Positions 18,268 through 27,443 of a DNA stretch of 64,000 nucleotides are shown here, piece by piece. The translations under genes and the position numbers were made by a program. The stretch comes from Bacillota bacterium (GTDB taxonomy: Bacteria > Bacillota > Clostridia > Tissierellales > Gottschalkiaceae). The notes under the pieces were generated by a model, which was given only the letters and a program-made list of their open reading frames with translations, did not search any database and was not told the origin of the DNA. Within the stretch, counting starts at the first letter, position 1. Each line of letters starts with the position of its first letter. Where the stretch lies: NCBI GenBank assembly GCA_023420895.1, contig JAEZUY010000010.1, forward strand, positions 1-64,000, given 5' to 3'.

Positions 18268-19425
18268 TTGGCAATAAAATATGAACTTATAAAAGAGTCG
18301 AGCGAAACGGGAGCGAGATACGGTAAAATTCACACTCCTCACGGAACGATAGAGACTCCTGTATTCATGCCCGTGGGGACGAAGGCGACTGTAAAAGCGA
18401 TGACTCCCGAAGAGCTTAAAGATATAAATGCGCAGATAATACTGGGAAACACTTATCACCTGTATCTGCGTCCGGGAGAAGATATAGTTAAAGAAGCCGG
18501 CGGACTTCACAAATTCATGAACTGGGACAGACCGATACTGACAGACAGCGGAGGATTCCAGGTTTTCAGTCTCGACAGCATGAGAAAGATAGAAGAGGAA
18601 GGTGTTACTTTCAGATCCCATATAGACGGTTCAAAGCACCTTTTAACTCCTGAAAAAGCTATTCAGATTCAGAACGATTTAGGTTCAGACATAATGATGG
18701 CTTTTGACGAATGCGTTTCATATCCTGCCGACTGGCATTATGTGAAAGACTCAGTTGACAGAACTACGAGATGGGCCAGAAGATGCAAGGAGGCGAACAG
18801 AAATCCTGACAAGCAGGCCATATTCGGAATAATTCAGGGAGGAATGCACAAAGACCTGAGAGCGAAATCGGCTAAAGACATAATAGATATAGATTTCCCG
18901 GGATATGCAATAGGAGGACTGAGCGTCGGAGAGCCGGCTGACCTTATGATAGACGTGCTTGAAGCGACAGTGCCTTTCATGCCTAAAGAAAAACCGAGAT
19001 ACTTTATGGGAGCGGGAAGTCCCGACTACCTTATAGAGCTTGCAATAAGAGGTGTGGACATGGCTGACTGCGTGCTGCCCACTAGAATTGCGAGAAACGG
19101 AACTGTTATGACGAGCCAGGGAAGACTTCCGGTTAAAAATGCGAAATACAAGAGAGATTTCAGACCTATGGACCCTGAATGCGACTGCTATGCATGCAGA
19201 AACTATTCGAGAGCCTATATAAGACACTTATTCAATGTTGACGAGATACTGGCTTCAAGACTTGCGACTATACACAATCTGAGATTCCTTTTAAATCTTA
19301 TGGACAATCTTAGAGAAGCTATAAAAGAGGACAGAGTTTTAGAGTTCAGAAGAGAGTTCTACTCTAAATACGGAGTTCTGGACTATCTGAGAGACATGGA
19401 GAATTACAGTCTTAAAGACTTATAG
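18268..19425 (+). CDS. tgt: Queuine/preQ1 tRNA-guanine transglycosylase Tgt
   Basis: 385 residues. It exchanges G34 of His, Asp, Asn and Tyr tRNAs for preQ1. TIM-barrel motifs include TPVFMPVGTKATVK, LTDSGGFQVFSL (catalytic Asp), the MAFDECV loop, GIIQGG, YAIGGLSVGE, and the C-terminal Zn ligands in DCDCYACRNY plus His. The start is TTG 18268 with GGAGGG 8 bases upstream. It is the last gene of the ruv-que unit. Confidence 0.96.
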   Translation: MAIKYELIKESSETGARYGKIHTPHGTIETPVFMPVGTKATVKAMTPEELKDINAQIILGNTYHLYLRPGEDIVKEAGGLHKFMNWDRPILTDSGGFQVFSLDSMRKIEEEGVTFRSHIDGSKHLLTPEKAIQIQNDLGSDIMMAFDECVSYPADWHYVKDSVDRTTRWARRCKEANRNPDKQAIFGIIQGGMHKDLRAKSAKDIIDIDFPGYAIGGLSVGEPADLMIDVLEATVPFMPKEKPRYFMGAGSPDYLIELAIRGVDMADCVLPTRIARNGTVMTSQGRLPVKNAKYKRDFRPMDPECDCYACRNYSRAYIRHLFNVDEILASRLATIHNLRFLLNLMDNLREAIKEDRVLEFRREFYSKYGVLDYLRDMENYSLKDL

Positions 19426-19549
19426 ACTCTTCGGGACTGTGTCTGTTCTGAAAAAATATAATTTTCAGAATGAAGATTTCAGCTGACAGAATAATCTTAA
19501 ATATATTTAAGATTTTTAAAATGTGCTTTCAGTATATTAGAAAGACATA

Positions 19550-19600
19550 TATAATATTAAATATGGCGGTTTTAACCGATTCACAATCTTTAAAGCCGCC
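19550..19600 (+). promoter_or_regulatory. -10 box and leader hairpin before yajC
   Basis: TATAAT at 19550-19555 is followed by an imperfect hairpin, GGCGGTTTTAA (19564-19574) with TTAAAGCCGCC (19590-19600), and a non-T-rich sequence, so it is a 5' leader structure rather than a clear terminator. The gap 19426-19636 holds nothing else I can identify. Confidence 0.35.
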
Positions 19601-19636
19601 GACCTTGAGATTTTAAAATAGAGAGGAGTTTTACTT

Positions 19637-19933
19637 TTGGGAGCAGAAGCACAAAGCTTGCTAGGTTCACTATTGTTTCCTATTCTCCTTCTTGCGTTCT
19701 TCTATTTTGCAATAATTAGACCGAGCAAGAAAAGAGAGAAAAAAGCGAATGAAATGAGAAGTTCGCTTAAAGCTGGAGACAGTGTTGTGACAATAGGCGG
19801 AATTGTAGGAAAAGTTTCTTCAGTTAAAGATGACGAAGTTACTATAGAAGTAGGTGCGGACAGAACTAGATTCGTGCTGAAAAAATGGGCAATCTCTACT
19901 GTAGAAGAAAAGAACGATAAAAAAACTGCATAA
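19637..19933 (+). CDS. yajC: Sec accessory protein YajC
   Basis: A 98-residue single-span membrane protein associated with SecDF. A hydrophobic helix at about 10-28 (LLFPILLLAFFYFAIIRP) is followed by the family motif RPSKKREKK and a KAGDSVVTIGGIVGKV-type soluble domain. The start is TTG 19637 with GAGGAG upstream. secD and secF follow 1.7 kb later, separated by the SCIFF locus, an arrangement common in Clostridia. Confidence 0.93.
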   Translation: MGAEAQSLLGSLLFPILLLAFFYFAIIRPSKKREKKANEMRSSLKAGDSVVTIGGIVGKVSSVKDDEVTIEVGADRTRFVLKKWAISTVEEKNDKKTA

Positions 19934-19961
19934 GGACAGAGGGTCTGTACCCTGTGCAGTA

Positions 19962-19990
19962 TTCACAACAGGCCTGTAATATGGTATAAT
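19962..19990 (+). promoter_or_regulatory. Promoter of the SCIFF peptide gene
   Basis: TTCACA (19962-19967), 17 bases and TATAAT (19985-19990) lie 31 bases before the peptide start. A stem-loop (about 19925-19960, ACTGCA / TGCAGT with an inner GGGT/ACCC) sits at the yajC stop just upstream. Confidence 0.7.
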
Positions 19991-20021
19991 AGCGGTAGAG
20001 GAAAGATTGGAGGACAATGAC

Positions 20022-20174
20022 ATGAAACATATAAAAACACTAAGCGGAAGCAATCTGAAAGACATGATAGTTAACCGTGGATGCGGAGAATGCCAGACTT
20101 CTTGTCAGTCTGCTTGCAAAACTTCATGTACAGTTGGAAATCAGAAATGCGAAAGCGAAAGCCAAAACAAGTAA
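20022..20174 (+). CDS. scfA: SCIFF ranthipeptide precursor (six cysteines in forty-five)
   Basis: A 50-residue peptide, MKHIKTLSGSNLKDMIVNRG and then a cysteine-rich core with six Cys at residues 21, 24, 28, 32, 36 and 43. The leader sequence and the CGECQTSCQSACKTSC core are those of SCIFF, the near-universal Clostridia RiPP in which radical SAM chemistry makes Cys-to-alpha/gamma-carbon thioethers. The start ATG 20022 has TTGGAGGA 6 bases upstream. A terminator separates it from its maturase. The physiological role of the mature product is not known. Confidence 0.96.
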   Translation: MKHIKTLSGSNLKDMIVNRGCGECQTSCQSACKTSCTVGNQKCESESQNK

Positions 20175-20187
20175 GATTACTTAAATT

Positions 20188-20222
20188 AAAGGTAGTGGTT
20201 ATCTAACCACTACTTTTTAATT
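20188..20222 (+). terminator. Terminator/attenuator between SCIFF peptide and maturase
   Basis: GTAGTGGTTA / TAACCACTAC form a 10-bp stem followed by TTTTTAATTTTT. It lies between two genes that must work together, so partial readthrough would give more peptide than enzyme. Confidence 0.85.
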
Positions 20223-20248
20223 TTTAAAAAATCAGATGAGGTGATTAA

Positions 20249-21598
20249 ATGGTTAAAACTCATAAATTTCATTTAAATGACAGATTTATAGTTTTAGATA
20301 TAAACAGCGGGGCTGTGCACGTCGTAGATGAAATCGTGTATGACCTTATAGACATATATGAAAATGGAAGTTTTGAAGAGGCGAAGAAAGAACTTTCAGA
20401 CAAATACAGCGAAGAAGCACTGAAAGAGGCATGGGCTGAAATAGGCCAGCTTGAGGACAACGGTCTTCTTTACAGCGAACCTGCAGATTTAGGGGAAATA
20501 AAATACAATGAAGACAATATAGTGAAAGCTCTGTGTCTTCACGTTGCTCACGACTGCAATCTAAAATGCAATTACTGTTTCGCATCTCAGGGAGATTTCG
20601 ACGGAGAAAAACTTCTTATGCCTTTAGAAGTAGGCAAGAAAGCGCTGAAATTCCTTGCTGAGAATTCAGGAAACAGAAGAAATCTCGAAGTCGATTTCTT
20701 CGGAGGAGAGCCTCTTATGAATTTCGGAGTAGTTAAAGATTTAGTTGCATACGGAGAAGAGCTTGAAAAAGAATACGATAAGAACTTCAGATTCACAATA
20801 ACTACTAACGGTGTTCTTCTGGACAGAGAAAAGATGGACTATATAAATGAAAAAATGGACAATGTCGTTTTAAGTCTGGACGGAAGAAGAGAAGTTCACG
20901 ACAATATGAGACCTACAGTTTCAGGTAAAGGAAGCTACGATTTAATAGCGCCTAAATTCCTTGAATTCACGAAACTGAGAGGAGATAAATCGTATTATAT
21001 AAGAGGGACATTCACAAGCCATAATCTTGATTTTGCGGACGATGTGAAGTTCCTAAAAGAAGAAGGTTTTGATATAATATCGATGGAGCCGGTAGTTGCA
21101 GAACCGGAGAACGACTACGCAATTCTCGAAGAGCATCTGGACGATATTCTCAAAGAGTACGAAAAGCTTTCAGAGTACTATATAGAGAAGAATAAAACTG
21201 ACGACGGATTTGAGTTTTTCCACTTTATGATAGATTTAACTCAAGGACCTTGCTTTGTTAAAAGAGTTGTAGGATGCGGTGCAGGATCTGAATATCTTGC
21301 AGTGACGCCTGAGGGACATTTATATCCTTGCCACCAGTTCGTAGGAGATGAAGATTTCAAAATAGGGACTGTTGACGAAGGTATAACTAGACCGGAAGTG
21401 GTTGAGAGATTCAAGAAATCGAACGTTTTAACTAAAGACGCATGTCAGGAATGCTGGGCAAAATACTACTGCAGCGGCGGATGCCATGCTAACGCTTATA
21501 ATTTCAACAAGGATATAGATATTCCTTACGAAATCGGATGCGAGATGGAGAGAAAGAGAGTCGAATGCGCGATATCAATTAAAGCTAATATGATGTAA
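20249..21598 (+). CDS. scfB: SCIFF radical SAM maturase (SPASM domain)
   Basis: A 449-residue radical SAM enzyme that installs thioether crosslinks in the SCIFF peptide. An N-terminal RiPP-recognition-like region (about 1-80, HKFHLNDRFIVLDINSGAVH) is followed by the cluster motif CNLKCNYC (about 101-108), a VDFFGGEPLMNF SAM-binding motif, and a SPASM region with Cys residues in DLTQGPCFVK, VVGCGAG, YPCHQF, and the CQECWAKYYCSGGCH block. Adjacency to the six-Cys peptide confirms the call. The ATG follows GAGGTGATTAA. secD begins 13 bases after its stop. Confidence 0.96.
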   Translation: MVKTHKFHLNDRFIVLDINSGAVHVVDEIVYDLIDIYENGSFEEAKKELSDKYSEEALKEAWAEIGQLEDNGLLYSEPADLGEIKYNEDNIVKALCLHVAHDCNLKCNYCFASQGDFDGEKLLMPLEVGKKALKFLAENSGNRRNLEVDFFGGEPLMNFGVVKDLVAYGEELEKEYDKNFRFTITTNGVLLDREKMDYINEKMDNVVLSLDGRREVHDNMRPTVSGKGSYDLIAPKFLEFTKLRGDKSYYIRGTFTSHNLDFADDVKFLKEEGFDIISMEPVVAEPENDYAILEEHLDDILKEYEKLSEYYIEKNKTDDGFEFFHFMIDLTQGPCFVKRVVGCGAGSEYLAVTPEGHLYPCHQFVGDEDFKIGTVDEGITRPEVVERFKKSNVLTKDACQECWAKYYCSGGCHANAYNFNKDIDIPYEIGCEMERKRVECAISIKANMM

Positions 21599-21611
21599 AG
21601 AGGTGAACAAT

Positions 21612-22886
21612 TTGAAGACTAGCAAAAAGATCATACTCGCTCTTATAATCATATTCACAGCTCTGTTCTCGTATTCCTCAATCAAAGGACTTGATTTAGG
21701 ATTCATGAGACTGAAACCTATGAGTGAGAAGATGGATCTCGGTCTTGACCTTGCTGGAGGAGTCGACGTCGTTCTCGAAGCGCAGACTGATGAGAATGAC
21801 GAAAATCTGAGACAGAAAATGGAACAGACTAAGGCCATAATAAGAGAGAGAATTGACTCTTTAGGGGTTTCCGAACCTAATATAGCATTAGAAGGAAACA
21901 AGAGAATAAGAATCGAAATAGCGGGAGTTGAAGATACTCAGCAGGCTATTGAGATGATAGGAAAGACTGCCCTTCTAGAATTTAAAAATCCGGAAGGAGA
22001 AGTCATAGTAGAAGGTAAAAACGTAAAAGCATCATCTGTTTCCTACCATGAGGGAAAAGGCGATGTAATGCAGAGACCGGTCGTAACTCTTGAATTTGAT
22101 GAAGAAGGAGCAGAAAAATTCAAGGCTGAAACTGGAAGACTTGCAGCGCTTCCGCCGGATCAGGACAGAACTATAGCAATAGTTCTAGACGGAACTGAAA
22201 TCTCAAGACCGGTAGTTAACTCTGAGATAAGCGACGGAAGAGCTATTATAGAAGGAAACTTCGGAATAGAAGAAGCTACAGAGCTTTCAAATTTAATAAA
22301 CGGAGGAGCGCTTCCGCTTGAGCTTAAAGAAGTTCAGTCATCTGTAATAGGACCGACACTCGGACTTGAAGCTCTGGATAAAAGTATACTTGCAGGAGCT
22401 ATAGGACTTTCTGTAATAGCAGTTCTCATGATAGTTCTTTACAGACTTTTCGGTTTAGTTGCAGACTTATGTCTTGTAATTTATATACTTCTGACATTTA
22501 ATATTCTGGCGGCTATAGGAGTTAAACTTACACTTCCGGGAATCGCGGCTCTGATACTTTCAGTAGGTATGGCTGTCGATGCCAATATAGTAATTTTCGA
22601 AAGAATAAGAGAAGAAGTAAAGGCAGGAAAGACTTTGAGAACGGCAGTTGAAGCAGGATACAAAAGAGCTACGACTGCAGTAATAGACTCGAATATAACT
22701 ACACTTATAGCAGGAGCTGTTCTGTATTTCTTCGGAGCAGGATCTATAAAGGGATTCGGAGTTACACTTATAATCGGTATACTCGTTTCGATGTTCACAG
22801 CTGTGATAATTTCGAAATTCATAATAAAATCTATTGTGGAGACTAGAATCGGAATGAAAAAAAGTATTTTAAGGTCTGAGAGGTGA
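21612..22886 (+). CDS. secD: Protein translocase subunit SecD
   Basis: A 424-residue RND-type membrane protein that uses the proton gradient to aid late steps of Sec export. One N-terminal span is followed by LGLDLAGGVDVVLEA, a large external P1 domain (about 60-250), then five spans with LPGIAALILSVGMAVDANIVIFERIREE in TM4, the conserved proton-path motif. The start is TTG 21612 with GAGGTG 6 bases upstream; GTG 21603 overlaps the ribosome site. It is coupled with secF, 4 bases away. Confidence 0.95.
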   Translation: MKTSKKIILALIIIFTALFSYSSIKGLDLGFMRLKPMSEKMDLGLDLAGGVDVVLEAQTDENDENLRQKMEQTKAIIRERIDSLGVSEPNIALEGNKRIRIEIAGVEDTQQAIEMIGKTALLEFKNPEGEVIVEGKNVKASSVSYHEGKGDVMQRPVVTLEFDEEGAEKFKAETGRLAALPPDQDRTIAIVLDGTEISRPVVNSEISDGRAIIEGNFGIEEATELSNLINGGALPLELKEVQSSVIGPTLGLEALDKSILAGAIGLSVIAVLMIVLYRLFGLVADLCLVIYILLTFNILAAIGVKLTLPGIAALILSVGMAVDANIVIFERIREEVKAGKTLRTAVEAGYKRATTAVIDSNITTLIAGAVLYFFGAGSIKGFGVTLIIGILVSMFTAVIISKFIIKSIVETRIGMKKSILRSER

Positions 22887-22890
22887 TAAA

Positions 22891-23757
22891 GTGAAACAGG
22901 TAAATATTGTAAAGCATAGAAAAATATACTTTGCTATATCAATCATATTTATAATCGTGGGAATAGTATTCATGGCGACAAAAGGACTTAACTACGGACT
23001 TGATTTCACTGGAGGAACTTCTATCGGAATAGACCTTGAAAAAGAGGTTAGCGCCTCAGAAATCAGAGAAATAACTGATAAATATGACGATAAAGCGAGT
23101 ATCGTTCACGTAGGAGAAGATAAAAAAGAGATAATGATAAAGAGCAGCAAGAATTTCAGCTCTCAGGAATCTATGCAGATGTTCAATGAATTTAAAGAGA
23201 AATACGGTTTGAATTCGAATGAACCGCTGTCAGTTGAATCCATAGGAGCTACAGTGGGAAAAGAAATTCAGAAAAATGCTCTTATATCAATAATTATAGC
23301 GGCAGTGTTCATGCTCATATATATAACATTCAGATTTGAGCTTAAATTCGGTATAGCGGCGGTTTTAGGACTGATACACGACTTGCTGATAATGATTTCA
23401 GTATATGCGATATTCAGATTCACTGTGGACAGCAGTTTCATTGCGGCGATACTGACTATAACTGGATACTCAATAAACGACACTATAATAATATTTGACA
23501 GAATAAGAGAGAACAGAGGAAAGGGAAGAGTGAAATCGTATGAAACACTTGTTGATACGAGCATAGCTCAGACTATAAGAAGAACACTCTTCACATCTGT
23601 AACTACTCTCGTTACTTTAGCTTTAATATATGCGCTTGGAGTGGAAGCTATAAGAGTTTTTGCACTTCCTCTTTTAATAGGAATTGCAGTCGGAACGCTT
23701 TCTTCCATATTCATTGCAACTCCTCTCTGGTACGTTCTTATGATTAGAGAGAAGTAG
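22891..23757 (+). CDS. secF: Protein translocase subunit SecF
   Basis: 288 residues, the partner of SecD. An N-terminal span precedes GLNYGLDFTGGTSIGID. Five C-terminal spans include the paired motif TITGYSINDTIIIFDRIREN and the RRTLFTSVTTLVTL segment. The start is GTG 22891 with GAGGTGAT 3-4 bases upstream. A terminator follows at 23779. Confidence 0.95.
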   Translation: MKQVNIVKHRKIYFAISIIFIIVGIVFMATKGLNYGLDFTGGTSIGIDLEKEVSASEIREITDKYDDKASIVHVGEDKKEIMIKSSKNFSSQESMQMFNEFKEKYGLNSNEPLSVESIGATVGKEIQKNALISIIIAAVFMLIYITFRFELKFGIAAVLGLIHDLLIMISVYAIFRFTVDSSFIAAILTITGYSINDTIIIFDRIRENRGKGRVKSYETLVDTSIAQTIRRTLFTSVTTLVTLALIYALGVEAIRVFALPLLIGIAVGTLSSIFIATPLWYVLMIREK

Positions 23758-23778
23758 AAAAGATAATAAAAAACTTAT

Positions 23779-23806
23779 AACCTCCTAGTGTCTGCTAGGA
23801 GGTTTC
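23779..23806 (+). terminator. Terminator after secF
   Basis: AACCTCCTAG / CTAGGAGGTT is a perfect 10-bp stem with a short loop, followed by TTCATT. The T tract is weak. Confidence 0.7.
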
Positions 23807-23846
23807 ATTACATATTGAAAATTTTATGAACTGTGAGGTGAAAAAA

Positions 23847-25520
23847 TTGATAAATCCTGTGAAAAATGCTATAAAAGAAGCAGAAAGAGACAAAGAGATT
23901 ATAAGAGTATTTTACAAATACGGATTCGGAGCATTCCTGCGCCAGATAAATGGAGATAATGTAGTGAAAAAAGCTCTGATGAAGAATGAGAATATAGAAA
24001 AATATACGAATATAACTAGAGGAAAGAGACTTAGAAAAGCATTAGAGGAGCTGGGTCCGACATTCGTAAAACTCGGCCAGCTGATGAGCACGAGAGAAGA
24101 CATATTTCCTTCTGATATAATTATGGAGCTTAAAAAGCTTCAGGATGATGTTGAAACTTATTCATACAAGGAAGCAAAGAGGATATTTAAAGAAGAGACA
24201 GGTCTTAATATGCTCGAGGAGTTTGAAAAATTCGATCTTGAACCTCTTGCATCGGCTTCTATAGGACAGGTCTACAGAGCAAAGCTGAAAACTGGAGAAA
24301 ATGTAGTCGTAAAAATACAGAGGCCGGGAATAGAAGAGAAAATCGATATGGACCTCCGAATTATGGAAAGACTTTCAAAACTTATAGATAAAACTGTAAA
24401 CAAAGACGGTCTGATGAGTTTTGAAAAGATAATATCGGAATTCAGCTATTATCTCGAAAGAGAGCTCGATTATATACATGAAGGGCAGAATGCGAGAACT
24501 TTCTATAAGAACTTCAAAGACGATGACAATATAGTCATACCGAAAGTGTACTGGACATACACTACGAAAAGAATACTCGTAATGGACGAAATAATGGGCG
24601 TGAGACTCAGCGATACAGATAAAATCGAAAAGCTGGGATACGATAAACAGGAAATCGCAATGATAATGGCGGAGTCCTTTATGAAGCAGGTTCTCATAGA
24701 CGGAGTTTTTCATGGAGATTCTCACGCCGGAAACGTCATAATAGTCGATAAAGGGAAAGTCGGATTTATAGACTTCGGAATAGTCGGTTATCTTGACAAC
24801 TCGACTAAAAGATTTATATCTGTAATAGTCAACTCGATAAGGACTAAGAACACCGACAGGATAGCGGAAGCTCTGATAGATATAAACAGGGATATAGACG
24901 ATGTAGACGAGGACTCTCTCAAAAAAGATATTCACTCAATAATGAACGCATATATAGATATGCCGTTCGACAAGGTGGATTTAATGAAGATGATGAGCGA
25001 CCTTATGAACGTTTCTCAGAGCTATATGCTTAGAATTCCGCCTCAGATGACTATGCTGGCAAAATCTGTAGTCGTTATACAGGGAACTATAAATATGCTG
25101 AAACCTGAGTTCAGTGTTGACGAGATGGTTGCTAATTTTCTAAAGCATATGTACAGGTCTGATATAGATTTGAAAACAGTTTTTCTGGAAATTATGAATT
25201 ATATGAGTGACAATGCGCTTAATGCAAAGCATATTCCGAGAAAACTGAACAGGATAGTTAATATATTTTCAAGGAACAGATTTTCAGTAAGACTTGAACA
25301 CAATATGACGGAAGATACTAAGAAGACTGTTGAAGGTGTCGGAAGGACTATAGCATTCGGAATAATCATTTCGACAATGATAATAGCTTCGACTCTTCTT
25401 CTGACGAGTCCTTTCGTTCATGAGACGAAATTCATAAGAGCGCTTATAGTGATAAATTTAATAGCAGATATAATAATTGCGAATATGTATATTATAAAAT
25501 ACGTTTTAAAAAGGAAGTGA
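23847..25520 (+). CDS. ABC1/UbiB/AarF family protein kinase-like
   Basis: A 557-residue atypical kinase-fold protein with a C-terminal pair of membrane helices (about 500-555). Motifs are the KLGQLMSTR version of the KxGQ motif, the Ala-rich loop ASASIGQVYRAKL, the catalytic Lys in VVVKIQRPG, HGDSHAGNVIIVD and FIDFGIVGYL. The family supports quinone or lipid metabolism, but its role in Firmicutes lacking ubiquinone is unsettled. The start is TTG 23847 behind GAGGTG. recJ begins 4 bases after the stop. Confidence 0.9.
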   Translation: MINPVKNAIKEAERDKEIIRVFYKYGFGAFLRQINGDNVVKKALMKNENIEKYTNITRGKRLRKALEELGPTFVKLGQLMSTREDIFPSDIIMELKKLQDDVETYSYKEAKRIFKEETGLNMLEEFEKFDLEPLASASIGQVYRAKLKTGENVVVKIQRPGIEEKIDMDLRIMERLSKLIDKTVNKDGLMSFEKIISEFSYYLERELDYIHEGQNARTFYKNFKDDDNIVIPKVYWTYTTKRILVMDEIMGVRLSDTDKIEKLGYDKQEIAMIMAESFMKQVLIDGVFHGDSHAGNVIIVDKGKVGFIDFGIVGYLDNSTKRFISVIVNSIRTKNTDRIAEALIDINRDIDDVDEDSLKKDIHSIMNAYIDMPFDKVDLMKMMSDLMNVSQSYMLRIPPQMTMLAKSVVVIQGTINMLKPEFSVDEMVANFLKHMYRSDIDLKTVFLEIMNYMSDNALNAKHIPRKLNRIVNIFSRNRFSVRLEHNMTEDTKKTVEGVGRTIAFGIIISTMIIASTLLLTSPFVHETKFIRALIVINLIADIIIANMYIIKYVLKRK

Positions 25521-25524
25521 TGAT

Positions 25525-27288
25525 TTGAAACAGTGGATGCTTAAAAGAGTAAAGGCAGACCTTAACGGACTTTCTTCGAATCTCGGCGTTGATAGAGTGA
25601 TAACTAAGATAATGGTCAACAGAAAGATTCCTCCTTCAGATATGAGAAATTTTCTTTATGGAGGAGAGGAGAGCCTTCACAGTCCAGGCAGTATGAAAGA
25701 TATGGATAAAGCTTCAGACATAATAATAGATGCGATTAAGAATAAAAAGAAGATAAGAGTTATAGGAGACTATGACCAGGACGGAGTTTCGTCAGCGGTA
25801 ATAATGATGAGAGCGCTGAGAATTCTGAGTCCGGATATAGATTTCAGAATACCGGACAGAATGAAAGACGGCTATGGAATAAATATAAGGATGGCGGAAG
25901 AAGCAAAGGATGACGGAGTAGACCTTATAGTCACATGCGATAACGGAATAGCGGCATTCGATGCAGTAGAAAGAGCTAAAGAGCTTGGACTAGATATAAT
26001 AGTGACAGACCATCACGATATTCCGGTATTCATAGAAGACGGCGAGGAAGTTTCGAAAATACCTCCGGCAGATGCTGTGGTAAATCCCAAGAGGCCGGAC
26101 TGCAGCTATCCGTTCGACTCTTTATGCGGAGCGGCAGTTGCACTTAAACTGTGTGAAAATATTTATGACAGGTACGGAGTTGAAAAGAGAAGTTTCAGAG
26201 ATCTCTATCAGTTTGCGGCGATGGCGACTGTATGCGATGTTGTGGATTTAGTGGATGAGAACAGAATAATTGTTAAGATGGGACTTGAAATTCTGAACAG
26301 AACTGAAAATCTGGGACTTAGAGCTCTTATTAAAGCGGCAAAGCTTGAAGGAAAAGAGATAGGAGTCTATCACCTGGGCTTTATTCTGGGTCCATGCATA
26401 AACGCATCCGGAAGACTCAATACGGCATCTGAAGCAGTTGAGCTGTTTACGACTTCAAATCCGGAGAGAGCAAAAGAGCTTGCAGAACATTTAGTTTCAC
26501 TGAATGAGCAGAGAAAAGAGATGACTCAGAAAGGACTCGAGGACACGATAGAGATAATAGAGAGCGGAAATATTGTGAATGACGATGTGATAATAGTGTA
26601 CAATCCGGAGATTCACGAGAGCATAGCCGGAATAATAGCAGGAAGAATAAAAGACAGATACTATAAACCGGCCGTAGTTCTTACAAAGTCCCAGAATGAA
26701 GGAATAGCCAAGGGTTCCGGAAGGTCGATTGAAGAATACGATATGTTTAAAGAGCTGAGCAAAGTCAAAGAGCTTTTTGAAAGATTCGGCGGACACCCGA
26801 TGGCGGCGGGACTTTCTCTAAAAGTTGAGAATATAGATGAATTCAGAGATAAGATAAATGAAAATTCTGAACTTACCGAAGAAGATTTAATAGAGAAAAT
26901 CTATATAGATGAACAGATTCCTGTAGAAAAAGTCAGCATGAGTCTTCCTGGAGCTCTTGAAATACTCGAGCCTTTTGGAAAAGGAAATAGAAAGCCGTGC
27001 TTCGGAGACAAGGGAGTCGCAGTCAACAAGATGATGGTTCTAGGACGCGACTACAAGATAATAAAGATGTTTTTAGATAAGGGAAACGGCAGACAGATAG
27101 AAGCCGTTTATTTCGGAGATATAGAGAAGATGCAGGACTATCTGATAAACAGATTCGGAGATGCTGAAGTCGAGAAAGCATTCAGCGGCCAGAGAAACGA
27201 TCTGGAGCTGGATTTAATCTATTATCCGAATATAAATGAATATATGGGAAACAGAAATCTTCAGATAGTAATTTCAGATTACAGATAA
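25525..27288 (+). CDS. recJ: Single-stranded-DNA-specific exonuclease RecJ
   Basis: A 587-residue 5'-3' exonuclease of the DHH superfamily, acting in RecFOR recombination and mismatch repair. Motifs are VIGDYDQDGVSSAV (Asp cluster), VTCDNGI, IIVTDHHD, GPCINASGRL and, in DHHA1, GGHPMAAG; an OB-fold-like C-terminal part follows. The length fits the core bacterial form without the longer Bacillus extension. The start is TTG 25525 with AAGGAAG upstream. Confidence 0.95.
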   Translation: MKQWMLKRVKADLNGLSSNLGVDRVITKIMVNRKIPPSDMRNFLYGGEESLHSPGSMKDMDKASDIIIDAIKNKKKIRVIGDYDQDGVSSAVIMMRALRILSPDIDFRIPDRMKDGYGINIRMAEEAKDDGVDLIVTCDNGIAAFDAVERAKELGLDIIVTDHHDIPVFIEDGEEVSKIPPADAVVNPKRPDCSYPFDSLCGAAVALKLCENIYDRYGVEKRSFRDLYQFAAMATVCDVVDLVDENRIIVKMGLEILNRTENLGLRALIKAAKLEGKEIGVYHLGFILGPCINASGRLNTASEAVELFTTSNPERAKELAEHLVSLNEQRKEMTQKGLEDTIEIIESGNIVNDDVIIVYNPEIHESIAGIIAGRIKDRYYKPAVVLTKSQNEGIAKGSGRSIEEYDMFKELSKVKELFERFGGHPMAAGLSLKVENIDEFRDKINENSELTEEDLIEKIYIDEQIPVEKVSMSLPGALEILEPFGKGNRKPCFGDKGVAVNKMMVLGRDYKIIKMFLDKGNGRQIEAVYFGDIEKMQDYLINRFGDAEVEKAFSGQRNDLELDLIYYPNINEYMGNRNLQIVISDYR

Positions 27289-27345
27289 ATATCCCGGTAA
27301 AATCTCAAAAAACGGGCAGATGACGTCATTATCTGTATTTGAAAA

Positions 27346-27374
27346 TTCAAATTGAACGCAATATATGATATAAT
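27346..27374 (+). promoter_or_regulatory. Promoter of rel
   Basis: TTCAAA (27346-27351), a 17-base spacer and TATAAT (27369-27374) lie 70 bases before the rel ATG. Confidence 0.6.
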
Positions 27375-27443
27375 TTATTAATCAAAGGTTATTTATCAAT
27401 TAGAGAAGGTAGTTTAAATTAACGGTACGAAGAGGGATACGAT

